NCBI GenBank assembly: GCA_020698575.1 | Contig: CM036248.1 | Location: forward strand, 22,308,229 to 22,372,228 | Direction: 5' to 3' | DNA length: 64,000 nucleotides | From: Bostrychus sinensis | Lineage: Eukaryota; Chordata; Actinopteri; Gobiiformes; Eleotridae | Shown here: piece after piece, positions 49,415 to 60,969 of the stretch | Numbering within the stretch: the first letter of the stretch is position 1 | Layout: each line of letters opens with the position of its first letter | The notes under the pieces: model-generated | What the model saw: only the letters and a program-made list of their open reading frames with translations | Databases searched by the model: none | What the model was told of the DNA's origin: nothing | Program-made: the position numbers and the translations under genes

Positions 49415-49435
49415 GGAGCTGTCCGTGGTGCTGAA
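49415..49435 (-). promoter_or_regulatory. RE1/NRSE (REST-binding) motif between exons U and S
   Basis: Read on the minus strand the site is TTCAGCACCACGGACAGC followed by TCC. This differs from the canonical 21-bp RE1 at one position (C for the usual G near the end) and keeps both half-sites, TTCAGCACC and GGACAGC, at the standard spacing. REST silences neuronal genes in non-neuronal cells through such sites. It lies 173 bases after the U donor and about 1.4 kb before the S start codon, so it could act on both promoters. Binding itself is not shown by sequence. Confidence 0.8.
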
Positions 49436-50144
49436 AACACCTTCCTTCAAACACGACAATGAACTATAGGTGCTTAAAATTCTTTATTTTTGGTGTAGTT
49501 ATTTTATGCTATTGCCTTGCTATTGATTATTTTGTTTTTATTTTAAGTTCATTTTTCTAATCTCTAAACTTTTTTTTTTCTGAATCTAAATTGTAGTAGT
49601 ATACTAGGTCTATTATAGTACCGTTTGAGTTTTTTATCTTATCTGGCTGACACGTAGAGTATATCTCATAACTGTGCCTGGTATTATTATCATATTATTA
49701 CTTCAAGAAAATATGGCTGCTTTATTGTACTAGAATGCATTATGAGATGTAGACTCTAGGTGGCAGCATTGGCTAGTGTGCTAAAAGTCTTCCGCCAGGG
49801 ACAAGTGACGAGTGAAACAAATCCAAGAGGTGCCTAATGTATTACAGCTTATAATGTAGGTTAAAGTTGCCCGCTACTGTAGCCTGTAATAAAAAGTTTT
49901 TTTTTTTTTTTAATAATAAAAAAGGGACTTCTTTCATTTGGCATCTTAAAGACTCGTGCCTACACGACCAGATGATTCAAGTATTTCGACAGCCTGGTAG
50001 CCTAAATACGACCAATTTATAGCTAGAGAATGGTCGCTCAAAAGTGACATAAAATAGGCGGTCATCTGTGATTAGTAGCTCTCTTTAAAATCATCAGCTG
50101 ACCATCTTAGTATACACATGTGCGTGCTTGATGGTGTAGTGTAA

Positions 50145-50795
50145 GGGGTGTGCGCAGTGACTGGGTTAGTGTCTCACTGTACCCCACTCCATCCCACCCC
50201 CCACCCCCTCCTTGCTGCTCGCTGCTTGCTGTAGGTGGGATGCTCAGAGGTGTAGAGTTTAACGTTGTCTACTCAGATACGTCCACAGTGGAGCGCGTGT
50301 TTGACCAGTATCTCGTGTGACTGTGCTCCAGATAGTTAGGCTCTCAGACGGACGCAGTGGGGATTAGAGTAGATAAGGGGCGCTGCAAACAGGTGTTTCC
50401 AGCCAGTGGCCGCCGCTCTCTACTCACACTTGCTTCGACCATGTGTCCAGCGATGTAGTTTTACCACTGCTTTGTTGTGTGCGGCCAAAATGATAGTGGG
50501 GACATGCGGCGCAGCGTGAACGTCTTTGCGCCTCTCTTTGTTGGGACCTGTCTTAATTTTTGCTTCTTCGTTTGGCATTTTTTTCACTGAAAAACAATGG
50601 GGAGTTTCTGCAGATTTAAGAAAAAATGACCCATTTGAGTGTTACCTAATTGTCTACATTGCCACGGACTGCTGAAGTGTCTACCGAGAAAACTTCGTGA
50701 CCCTGTAGTGCTGGACCTCTTGAATCCAGAGTTCTGGGTTCTAGTGGGTGAGATTTTCACTCTAGAAGTGTTTCCACACTGCCGCCAAGCTGGCC
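50145..50795 (+). promoter_or_regulatory. putative promoter and 5' UTR of exon S, with three short uORFs
   Basis: A region of raised G+C and CpG ends at the S start codon. It includes a C-rich run near 50,190-50,210 and GCGC/CGCC clusters around 50,280-50,530. No TATA box is evident. Three ATGs open very short upstream frames: 50,441-50,458 (5 codons), 50,490-50,519 (MIVGTCGAA) and 50,597-50,629 (MGSFCRFKKK); no further ATG occurs before 50,796. Whether they are in the mRNA depends on the unknown transcription start. If they are, they could lower S isoform translation. Confidence 0.5.
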
Positions 50796-50985
50796 ATGGC
50801 AGCAGCTATCGCCAGCTCCCTCATCAGGCAGAAGAGGCAGGCGAGGGAGCGGGAAAAGTCGAATGCCTGCCGCTGCGTGAGCAGCCCCAATAAAACCAAA
50901 GGGAGCTGCGAGAAACCCAGCAGACTCAATGTTTTTTCCCGAGTCAAACTGTTTGGTTCAAAGAAGAGACGCAGAAGACGCCCAG
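50796..50985 (+). CDS. fgf13: fgf13 alternative 5' exon S (A-type), coding part
   Basis: This exon encodes the 63-residue N-terminus of the S (1A) isoform. It begins MAAAIASSLIRQKRQARE, which in A-type FHFs acts as the particle causing long-term inactivation of sodium channels. Residues 19-30 (REKSNACRCVSS) and the end, SRLNVFSRVKLFGSKK then RRRRRP, are diagnostic of FGF13 rather than FGF12 or FGF14. The basic runs RQKRQARERE and KKRRRRR are nuclear/nucleolar targeting signals in mammals. The ATG context (gccATGg) is strong. The last base G at 50,985 precedes a GT donor (GTCTGT) and forms Glu with exon 2; reading on past the donor gives a stop almost at once. The intron to exon 2 is only 1,355 bases. 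Small differences from mammals lie at NKTKGSCEKPS. Confidence 0.96.
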
Positions 50986-52340
50986 GTCTGTAGTGCAGTG
51001 CTTTTCTCAGCACCACTGTTGCAGCCCTTGTGTTGTAGAGTATCGTGATGTGGTGTAATGACACTCTCTAGTATATTGAACCACAACTGTCTGTCTTTGT
51101 CTAAAAATAAGATCCTGAGAGTACGTGGTTGTTGATGACAGTGAATACTTGTGGTGTTTATACATACTGTACTTCCAGTCAACTTGATCAAAGGTTTTAC
51201 TGTAGTCTGCACTCTATCTTAGTTTTATTTGCTCAAACATCACTGTTTCTCTTACTCAGGTTTGTTGATCATCTATCATTTTCGTTTTAAGCTGCTAAAG
51301 CACACGCTGTCTCTGACAGTTTTAAGTGCAGCCTTTCATAATAACCAAAGATAGTCATATATGCATGGGCAGAGTAAGTTTGTTTTGTTGGCCCTGCACT
51401 CTGTGCCATTTCAAATACACACCATGCCAAGCTGCACTTTTGTTTTCCCTAGAGCATCAGTTGTATTGGCAAATTTTTAATTAGCTTGTCATTTGAGTCT
51501 ACAAAGTTTCAGTCTTGTGATCCTCCCCATGCGCACAACTTTAGTGCCGCAGAAGTAACCTTAGTTAGAGTAGAAAGGGCAGTATTGAAAGGTAAGTGAG
51601 ATGAAAGGATAGATGAAAGGTTTGGTAAACCACAGTAAAGGACACTCCACTTGGGACAATAACTGGGGAATAGAGAGCACTTAGCTCCATCAGACAGAAC
51701 CACACAGACACAAGCTGGTGAGACAGAAACACTTCCACATGAAAATATTGTCTTCTGTAACAGAGCTTTAATTATGCATTAAATGAAACCAATACAGCCA
51801 TGTGTTAATATAATATGGTAACTACAGAGAAATACACAATAAATACTACAACTTGACTAACATAATTTTTGGACAATGTAAACAACACAGTTGGCATACA
51901 TTTAATTATTGTACCAAAGCAAAGAAAGGGAAGACTTTTGTCTCTGCTGTCGTGTGACTGGCCTGGAATGAGATTTATTATCGTTTGTGCTGATAAAGAA
52001 ATGAAAGAACCAGATCTTTCTGCTTAAATTCAAGTTTTAAGGCTGCATACTGCAACAGTGGTGGCTTCATCTGTTCATTTTTGTGATTTCTACAATTTCA
52101 CAAAAACACTATCAATTAATTTTTACAGTATCCATGTTGGTTTTGTATTTCTTGACTAAGTGGTTTCCTCCTTGTTTTAAGCTCTTTTAAGCTCTTGTAA
52201 CTTTTTGTAGCAGTGACAAGTTTGATATAAAGGGTCAACGTGCATTGTGACAGCTTCATACTATTTCCATAAAATCTTAAATCCTACACGAAAGTCTAAG
52301 CTCAGGTCTCACTGTGTTTCTGTCTGTGTTGTTTCCACAG
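50986..52340 (+). other. intron between exon S and exon 2
   Basis: A 1,355-base intron with GT at 50,986 and a pyrimidine-rich acceptor ending TTTCCACAG at 52,340. I see no further exon in it. A strong donor-like GAAAG|GTAAGT occurs near 51,589, but no matching start codon frame or acceptor gives a sensible exon. Confidence 0.85.
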
Positions 52341-52451
52341 AGCCCCAGCTGAAGGGGATTGTGACAAAGTTGTACAGCCGACAGGGCTTCCACCTCCAGC
52401 TGCAGGCCGACGGAACCATCGATGGAACCAAGGAGGAGGACAATGGTTACA
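52341..52451 (+). CDS. fgf13: fgf13 exon 2 (first common exon)
   Basis: This 111-bp exon is shared by all isoforms and opens the beta-trefoil core. It reads (E)PQLKGIVTKLYSRQGFHLQLQ, then ADGTIDGTKEEDNGY, plus one base. The length of 111 bp is the usual one for FHF exon 2. The acceptor is CACAG at 52,336-52,340 and the donor is GTGAGT at 52,452. It starts with AG, completing Glu from any of the three 5' exons, and ends with A, completing Thr with CC of exon 3. Against the mammalian protein as I know it, the changes are conservative: Phe for Tyr in QGFHL, Glu for Asp in KEED, and NG for ST near the end. In the family this part forms the first strands of the trefoil that contacts the channel C-terminal domain. 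Confidence 0.97.
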
Positions 52452-55400
52452 GTGAGTCTCTCTACAACTTCTTTCCACTGCTACTTTTAACCACAAATCC
52501 AGACAACTTGTATAGTGACTTGTGTTAAATGTTTTTTAAAAATGCACCTTTCAACAAAGACAAAATATCTTTTTAAGTTTATCTTTATACTGGTTTTTAC
52601 AATACAATACAATTTACTTAATGTTTTTAGTATTAAATACTTGTATCGATGTAAAGTAATAATAAAGCAAATTTTGTTATAAAGTAGCATCTGATTAAAT
52701 ATTTAACTGTCTAGGACTCTTCTTGACTTAGCTTAGCTTATAGCCAAGTTTATTTCATTCTACCCAGTCCATTATTGCATCGCAGTTGTTACCTTTATAT
52801 TGACCGTGTCATTGTTTGCCAATAAATAAATGATGATTTTAAATAATAGCACGACTATATAACTTGATAAGAATGCAGCAGAAGTGAAACATCCCCCACT
52901 CTGAAACAGTAAACAGATAAATGGACTCGCATGGCACATTAAAAGAACTTTGATGATCCATGTAATTGACACTAAGTAGATTTAATCGCTTCTGGAGCAT
53001 CGAAAAAGGTGCCTCTGTTTTCAATCAGTATCCTGCAGGAAAAAGCAGTCAAGCCATTTTGATGATCAGTCTTCTTTACTTTTCACTCCGGCCACTGCAC
53101 CAATGACATTGCTTACATAACAACTGGTCTGTGTCAGCAAAACTGTTTTTGAAAAGAAAATTAAAGAGTGTATCTAAATAGGAAAAAGGAAGATGAGTGA
53201 AGCTCTTTGCGCTGCTCCAAAAATAGTGTTGTTAGGGTGCGCTTGTCTCCATGGTGATGGAGCACACAGTCCTCTTGGAGCTACTGGTGTCTTATGATGG
53301 TGGGAGAGGACCTACTCAGATGTACGCACACACATGCACACGGAAAGAATAAGGATTTGATCTTTGTTACTGTGCTGCACTGATAAAAAAGTTGGGCTCA
53401 AATATTTATTTATTTTTTTTACATTTTACACAAACCTAAAAAAAACACAAAAAAACCAACCTTCAAATAATGTAATTCAAATCATTACATCAAATACAAA
53501 TCATACATACATTCACATCATAGACTCTTTAGTGATAGTAAACAATTTGGCTACAGAATGGTGCCATAAATGAAACAGAGCACAATATGTTTTCAGTAGA
53601 GAAATTAGCATTAGCCAATGAATATCCCAAATTACAAATGATCAAGATGGTTTTGGCAACTGACAAATAATCACCTGCATGTACATATGTAATAAATGTA
53701 TACATCATACATGTAAGTAATCTAATAGGCTGGTTAGAAAAGTGAGTGCATTGTTTTTTAGCATATCCAGTGAAATAAACATAAAGCTAATGGCTAAATA
53801 ATATAGGTTTCTGAATGTGTATGTAATATTGCGGTTACAGAAATGTGGCGACCCACAATAGTTTGTCAGTGTATGTTCAGATTTAATCCATCAATCACCA
53901 CAAATCCTACTATAATAAAATAACCTTATCAAAAGAACTGACTATTAGATCTGGGAGCTATTAATTCCTAATGAAAGTGTAATAATATATCAACAACAAT
54001 TATTTGTTTATCTTTACTTTGCTCCCCTGTAAAACTGAATAGCAAGAACCCTACTTTTATCTCCAACTGTTGCCACAGCTATCTGAATACGTCATTCATA
54101 GCACGATATTAGAACAAGCATCTGTCCCTTTTTGAAACTTTTATCCCCCTGTGTCAGTTCACAGACATTTCTATTTAAAAACATGTGCCAGTCATCACTG
54201 CTCCAACACTTGCTCAGGCAGTAGAAACAGTCACTTTGAACTCAGTCTCCCGCCTGTCTCCTGACCTCTGACCCCTTTTATAGCTGCAGTATCATGGAGA
54301 ATAAAGTCAGCAAAAAGAAAAGTGCCACATCCGTGGCTTCCCACCATATTAGCCATGTTTTATTTACCTTTAGATAAGCAATAAAGTACCCAATACTGTG
54401 TATACATATTTCACAATACTGTAACAAAGAGGAAATATTCAAATTTTTAATAGAATGATTTTGGAAAGCTGTACCTGTATACTCTGCATGAACAACATTT
54501 TATGAATTGCATTTTAATATTCAGAACAGTTGGTACTACATTTAACAAATTACCTTTTTCTCAGACAAGCTCATCGTTGGGGGGATGAAATTAAATATAT
54601 CTGTCAATACTCCTGATCCTGTTAAAACAAGGCTAAAATATATAATATAATATACTAAAGCCCCCCAAAATATCATATTTTCCAAAATCAATATTTCCTT
54701 ACACCCCTACCTACATATGTATTACAAGTTATGTTTATGTTTTCATTTTTTTTAGCCTGCTGCCTTCAAATGAACAAGTGAGCTAAATGTTGAAAATGTC
54801 ACTAGTGAATGCAGAAAAACTTGGGGTTCCTTGTCACTCCAAATTGGCCCTGACATGTTGGCTGCTGGTGGGAGGAACAATCATGGCAGCTGTCCCTGAG
54901 GCCTCTTCACCCTGAGCTCAGACCGAGTGGGTGGCTGCCCTGTCATCTCTCCACTGTGGTGCTCAGGTGCTCCCAGCAGCCACCAGATAATTGAGTTTCT
55001 CCTCTTCACAATCTCCACCGCTACGCGGCTCAGTAATCCTCAGGAAATGAAGTGGACTACAGATGCGAACGTGTGTCATGTAGGGAGCATCATGAAGAAA
55101 GAACTGAGGGAGGTGAATTTACAAAGACAAGGAGAAGAACTAGTCAGATAAAATGAACAGAATCAAATGTGTACAATTTAAATACTAAAAAGTCTTTTAA
55201 GAGTATCCCTAGCTGTGTCCAAGTTGCATCTGTAACTTTTTACTGGGACTTTTGGCACAGGACCATGAAAATTCTGCACTGCAGCAGAGAGCAATGTTCC
55301 AAAAAGTTACAAAACTTTGCAGTACACACAAAAAGTACTGTACATTGTCCCTTAGTGCCTTCTCAAATTATGCACTCTCCTTGTTTTCTCAACAATTTAT

Positions 55401-55772
55401 AATATATGTCATCACAACCCATTATTATTGCACATAATCTGAGATGAGGAGACTAAAAGCTTCTACAGACCAGGGAGTAAACAGTGATTTTATTCTCAAC
55501 AAGGTGTTCCTGTTTAAAGCTAGAATATGGCTTGTTTCCCCTCTTGGAGACCTCCTCACATTGCTGTACTATTGTTGTCAGTCAGTGTCTTGTCTCAGTA
55601 TGATTTAACCCAGTAATACACAGACATTCTACAAACAACAGTGCAGCTCTACCATAATCCATAATGTGCTGCTTCAAAGATGGATAAGTGTCTAAGCATG
55701 AATAGTCTGAATGAATTTTCTTGTAAAATTATTTGGATATCTAACATAAAGTCTTTTTTTGTCTTTCCTCAG
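52452..55772 (+). other. intron between exons 2 and 3
   Basis: A 3,321-base intron from GTGAGT to CTTTCCTCAG. It carries one copy of a dispersed repeat (53,555-54,075) and an AT-rich segment near 54,560-54,720. The segment at about 52,890-53,070 is of more balanced composition and could be a conserved element. No extra exon is visible. Confidence 0.9.
53555..54075 (+). repeat. dispersed repeat, copy 2 (partner at 21,360-21,800)
   Basis: Shares ordered blocks with copy 1 (GATGGTTTTGGCAACTGA, AATCA, CATGTACATA, GGCTGGTTAGAAAA, GCTAATGGCTAAATAAT, TTCTGAA, ATCAACAACAA). It lies in the intron between exons 2 and 3. Confidence 0.6.
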
Positions 55773-55876
55773 CCATGTTCAACCTTATTCCTGTGGGGCT
55801 GCGAGTGGTTGCCATCCAGGGAGTGCAGACGAAACTATACTTGGCCATGAACAGCGAGGGCTACTTGTACACATCA
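55773..55876 (+). CDS. fgf13: fgf13 exon 3
   Basis: This 104-bp exon reads (T)MFNLIPVGLRVVAIQGVQ then TKLYLAMNSEGYLYTS. The segment from LIPVGLRVV to GYLYTS is virtually invariant among vertebrate FHFs and continues the beta-trefoil, including the VAIQGVQTKLYLAMNSEG core strands. The length of 104 bp is the family norm. The acceptor is CCTCAG ending at 55,772; the donor is GTAAGT at 55,877, a near-perfect consensus. The exon ends on a codon boundary, so the next exon should begin in phase 0, in mammals with ELFTPECKFK. That exon is absent from the remaining 8.1 kb, so the protein here is truncated by the window, not by mutation. Confidence 0.97.
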
Positions 55877-55969
55877 GTAAGTATCACTTTCTTTTGACCG
55901 TGCTCTCTGGTTGAGGTCCTGTGTGCGTATGCAGTACTTGTAGCATGAATTAAATACAGAAAAAGAGAG

Positions 55970-56030
55970 AAAAGTTAGAGAAAAGTTATTACAGTAGATA
56001 CTTTTACTCAAGTAATATACTTTGAGAGAA
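55970..56030. repeat. AGTACTTTTACT-type repeat fragment
   Basis: TTACAGTAGATACTTTTACT then CAAGTAATATACTTTGAG, starting about 95 bases after exon 3. Confidence 0.5.
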
Positions 56031-56720
56031 AAAACAATGAAAATCAGAGCCCAAAAAAAAAAAATCTAAAAGTTTTCAGATATATTTTTAGATATAATAC
56101 CGCACACCTCACAGAACAGCAGCATTATTTCCAAACACAGAGGGAGGGATGTGGTGAGCATAATGCCTCTTTATTTCTGAATAGAAGTGCAGGATTATAA
56201 ATAATTCACTTGTTGGGTGAACAAAGCTCATTTTCTTCTAAAATGTCAGAGTCTTGTTCTGTGACAGGCATCACCAGAGAATGGCACTCGGGTTAGATGT
56301 ACCCAGAGGAGACACACACAAACATGGGTGCTGCTGACAGACAATTCTTATAGTCAAATTACTGAAGATGGTTGTGTGGTTAAAGGTCTGAGTGGGCCAT
56401 GACAGTGCTGATTGATAGCACCAAGATAGAAAAAAGTGATGATGTTGTTTCTTTCCATTCTGCAACTACCTGTGAAATTATCTGTTAGATTAGATGGACA
56501 GTAATGTGATGAAGGAAAAGAGGACATCTGATCTGCTGGCCTTCCTCTTTGAACTGCTGTCTCTCAGTAATGTACTTTCAAATATGTTATTCAAACAAAT
56601 ATACTGTATATTAAATGGAAATAAGTTTCTAAAGTAAAGGATGACCACACTTCCCTTCTCACACCTATAAATAACATCCGGTTCATTGTTTATCATTCAT
56701 CGTTCTTTTCATTTATGTGC

Positions 56721-56780
56721 CTCACCCTCCCACCCCTCGCCTCACCCTCCCACCCCTCGCCTCACCCTCCCACCCCTCGC
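56721..56780 (+). repeat. 20-bp minisatellite, three identical units
   Basis: CTCACCCTCCCACCCCTCGC occurs three times in direct succession without a mismatch. Confidence 0.97.
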
Positions 56781-57065
56781 CTCTTTTTACTTTTCTTCAC
56801 TCTGCCTGTTGAGTACATGGAGGTTAACCACGTTCATTGCCTGAGAGCACATCATCCTCAAGAAGCCCCAAGCCGCCTCACATTCAACCAAGTGCCCTCT
56901 ATTCTCTCATTCCATATCATATTTGTTGTATGTTTCAGGTTGTGGTCTACTCGTTAAATAGATTTAATTTATAAAGTCACACTGGTATGTCACACTTAAA
57001 AAAGATCTTAATGACTGTGAATTGTATTTCATAAGGCTCATTTAGTATACCAGTGTTTGTTCAGC

Positions 57066-57245
57066 CACAGTTGGTCACAAGCCAGTTTGTGCCAGTGCAA
57101 AGCCTGTATAAATAGAGAAGGCTGCATCAGGAAGGCCTCTCAGTGCAAAATCTACGTATGCCAAATGTACCTGCACTAGGAGGCAGAAGACCTGCTGTGG
57201 CAAACCCAGGAGGAAAAAGCCAAAAGGAAAGAAAAGAAGCTTTAG
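57066..57245 (+). repeat. teleost interspersed repeat (CAGGAAGGGC family), nearly complete
   Basis: TGGTCACAAGCCAGTTTGTG, GCCTGTATAAATAGAGAAGG, CTGCATCAGGAAGGCCTCTC, CCTGCTGTGGCAAACCCAGG and AAAAGCCAAAAGGAAAGAAA follow the expected order from left to right end. Confidence 0.82.
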
Positions 57246-58448
57246 TATACCAGAATATTATGGAATTGACTATAAGAAAAGTTAAATTATTTCAGCAGTT
57301 CAGTTTAAAGTTATATTATATAATTTAGTACACACAGAGTGAAATATTTCATTTATTTAAACTGTGATCATGATTTATAGTTAATGAAAACTAAAACTCT
57401 GAATCTCATAAATTAAATATGAAATTTGTAAATTTCCTGCATAGTATATATGCAAGAGCAAAGAGTGACAGTGTAATTACCGCAGCCTGTTGTGAGTATG
57501 ATATGTTCTGCATATAATTATATTTTCATAGCACCAGTCGCTGTTTGACAACATGTCCATGGGGGTTCCTCTGGCTAAGCTCGCCTGAGGGGAATGTACA
57601 GATATAATTGAAATACAACACTTCATCACACACAGCACATACACGGTAATCTAACATGGCTCCCCGGCAGTCCGCCGCTCTGACTGATCCTAATGACGGC
57701 TACTCGGCTCTTAGTAATTAAGCATATTAAATAAGCACCAGGATTAATTCAATGAGGCTCAATGTCAACAAGCCACTAACAGCTGTTCAAATGTAAAGAC
57801 AATAGACGCTTGTACTGCAGTCGTTGTGTATAGAGGTTTGCTCAAGAGACTGCTCTTATTATCCTCTCTCTTCACTTTTGTCTATAAGACTAACTTTGCT
57901 TTTAGTCTTGAAACAAGTTTTGTGGTACATTATTGTGTTTATTTTAAATAATAATATGGGAAAGTGTACATTGATTGACATGTATTCATCAGTCCAACAT
58001 TTAATGTGCCAGAGTCAGATCTTTAGTCTCACTGGTAAAATAATGGCAAAAGAAAAAGGACATATTACAGGCACCAAACAATCTGAAAACTATACACATG
58101 ACATAGAGGCAACAGTTAATAAAATATCAGAATAGATTAGTAAACATTAGACCATGCTATAAAACACACGGTGTACATCAAGCACAGATTAGAGCACAGA
58201 CACAACAAGCTTGACTTGTGCCATTTGCCAGATGGAGGCAATCTTGGACAGTACATTTAAATGTTATGATTTATAATACTTTTAATGGTCATTGTAAATC
58301 CTTTGTTATAATGAGTTTGTCTTGATTCAACAATTCATTCTGTAGTCCATTTAGAAAGGACAATCCAAAAGAGTGGTGATACATTTCATTTGATGACAGT
58401 GTTGCGAAATTTGTCGAAATGAGTATAGAATAGGCTATATCAGTTTTG

Positions 58449-58690
58449 GGGTGCATTGTGGCAGAGTGGTTACTGCTCTTGCCTCTTAGCAAGGAGATTG
58501 TTGCTGTTTGATCATTGGACAAGATAATACACAATCTCTGTGAGTGTCCTCCCTGTGACAAAAACATGTATTAGGTGAACTGATTACTCACCCTATAGGA
58601 ATATTAGAGTGAATGCTGACTATGTATGTATTAGTCTGTGTAAGCCCCTGCAAATAACTTTCTATCTTAAATACCAGCGTTAATCCATCT
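58449..58690 (+). repeat. worn tRNA-headed SINE
   Basis: GTGCATTGTGGCAGAGTGGT TACTGCTCTTGCCTC is the tRNA-like head. TGTATTAGGTGAACTGATTA and TGTAAGCCCCTGCAAATAAC are weak remains of the body seen at 15,990-16,345. Confidence 0.6.
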
Positions 58691-59094
58691 ACAAAACTTC
58701 CTAAAATAATAGATTAAATTGTGTTGTATGTACTGTATGTGCTGAGATTGGAGAACCAGGAAGTGAGAAATTGAGAAAAGCTGTGAGTGAGGCACAACAC
58801 TTGGCTGCAAATTTATTCACGCTTCAGCATCACTGTGTGGGTAAAGACACACTAATTACTGCATGAACTTCACTATGTACTTCTCTTAAGTTCTGCTTGC
58901 AATTTTACACAACTACTAGGTAACACATCAGTGTGTGAGATTTCATTTAGGTGTAACAAAATCTGTTCTGTTATGTAATTTTATTGTATTTTTATACCTA
59001 AGGTGAGACAATGTGCATATAACCCACTCTACGCCTGTTAGTTAATGGTTTATATTTCAATGACAGGTGCAGCTAAAAAAAAAAGTAGTGCTGT

Positions 59095-59205
59095 GGTATA
59101 GCTCAGTTGGTAGAGCACGCAGCACATACAGAGCAACTACAGCTACAGAAAAAGTTAAATAATTTCAGTAGTTCAATTCTGAGTGAAAGTGCAGAGCATA
59201 TTAAT
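59095..59205 (+). repeat. tRNA-like SINE head
   Basis: TATAGCTCAGTTGGTAGAGC is a perfect Pol III A-box context and TAGTTCAATTCTGAG resembles a B box, but the intervening sequence cannot fold as a tRNA. Confidence 0.5.
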
Positions 59206-59267
59206 CTGACTTTTGCCAGGTTAATTAAATTACATGAAATTATATATATGTTAAAGTTTTACATCAC

Positions 59268-59345
59268 ATGCCCTTCCTGAAACAACCTTCTCCATTTATC
59301 TGGGCTTGGGACCGGCACAAAGAGTACAGTGGCTTATGACGCCAC
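59268..59345 (-). repeat. CAGGAAGGGC-family repeat, reverse
   Basis: GCCCTTCCTGAAACAACC, CATTTATCTGGGCTTGGGAC and CACAAAGAGTACAGTGGCTT form the reverse of the family's left half. Confidence 0.7.
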
Positions 59346-60969
59346 ATGCCTGGATTAATATAGAAAAATAACCACTTATCTAAGCTGCTATGTTTAAACT
59401 ATAGACTCTCCAGAGATCGTTAGAAGTTTGTACGTTTATACTTTTTGCATTAGTTTCTTCTTTACCTCAGAAAGGAAGTAGCCTTACAAATGCTTTGAAG
59501 ACCCACATTGTCAGGTCTAAGCTGAAGTCAATGGCAGCAATCAAGTGTGTGTCTTTGTACTAGCCTCTTTTATATTGACTCCTCTTCTGTTAGAGATGGA
59601 GCGTCACACTGCCAGGCCCTCTGAGCCATTTAGGATGCACAATGCCTTTGGTAAATAACTGCTGCTGTGAGGTTTCCCTCCACTGGCCTGTGTCATTAAC
59701 TAGCTGGACGTGTATGGGCGCTCCTCTTTGTCTACACTATGTGGGTGTGTCTATTTGTGTTTGCTATTTGTAAGGCTCTTTTACACTAGCTTAAAGCCAT
59801 TTATTCCAGACCAAATGAACAATAACAGCCCACTTTATCTTTACCAGAAGGGAAAGGTACTTTTTAAGCCGTCTATAACATTGATTCGGCTCATCTGGAA
59901 AAAATATAGCCAATACTATTTTATAGAAGATGCTAGATCCATTAAAGGAGTGTCTCTGCTCCTTACTGAATTGTAAACATGATCGGTAATTACTCCCCAG
60001 GAAGCCACAAAAAAAAAAAAAAAAAAGCGTCATAATTGATTGTAGATTGACTGCAATGGGTGATGTATTTTTATGGTTATTGATGCTATTATATGGCAGT
60101 AAATTATATATTTGACTAGATAATATATTGTATGTGGATTGTGGATAGAATTAAAATTGCGAAGTTGTCGTGAGGTGTATGAAGAGGTCGGGCAGCTGGG
60201 GTTTTCTTCTTGTTGTAAAACAGAGGTAGCTTTTTTGATCTGTTCCTTTCTAAGATAAACTTCAGCATATTCACATAGAGTCATAATTAATGTTTATGCA
60301 TTTATGTTTATGAATGAGTAGTGTTCAGAGTTTTCCTACTGTAATGATTACATTTATTCTTAGGTTGCCAGTCTATGAAAATGCAAATATACTGTCAATT
60401 GCGAGTTAGAAACAAAGGGTGTTTCCCAGTTGCCTGGACCCTTCCTCCAGAGGCTGCCTCTCCAAAGCAAAGCTGAGTGTGAGCGCTTTTGGAACATGCT
60501 CATGTCACATCATCAGATTTTGTGTGGTAAAAACTTAAAAAACAACCCCCTCATGAACATCAGTATTAAATATGTTTATGTAGAATGCCTTTATGTCTCT
60601 TCATTTTGGTCTAATTGAAAAAAAATGCTTTGAAAAAATGTCTTATTAACAAAACTGCACATATTATATATATTCAACAAATACAGATTATCCCCAAACC
60701 AAATGTACTATATAATTCTAATTCTACCAAAGTAAATAAGATAAATAATCAGAAAGTAGCAAACTGTATTGTATATAAGTATGACATTGTTTTTAAATAA
60801 TTGCAAAATATATATATATATATATATTATTAAATTAAAAATTAAAAAATGAAAGTGGTTGCTGTGCATTGTGGGCAATTTGTAGTGAGGCCAATCGGGA
60901 TGCCTGAAAATCTGAACAGACACTTGAGTGAAGATTTATTGAGTATTAAGTCTAAAATTAATGTAAATA

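Noticed and set aside
51530..51595. Strong donor-like GAAAG|GTAAGT as an additional first exon
   Set aside because: The nearest upstream ATG frame stops before the donor.
52247..52528. A 93-codon open frame over exon 2 as its own gene
   Set aside because: The family-like part is exactly the 111 bp between the AG and GT signals; the rest is intron.
59095..59165. A tRNA gene beginning TATAGCTCAGTTGGTAGAGC
   Set aside because: No anticodon, T or acceptor stem can be formed; it is a SINE head.
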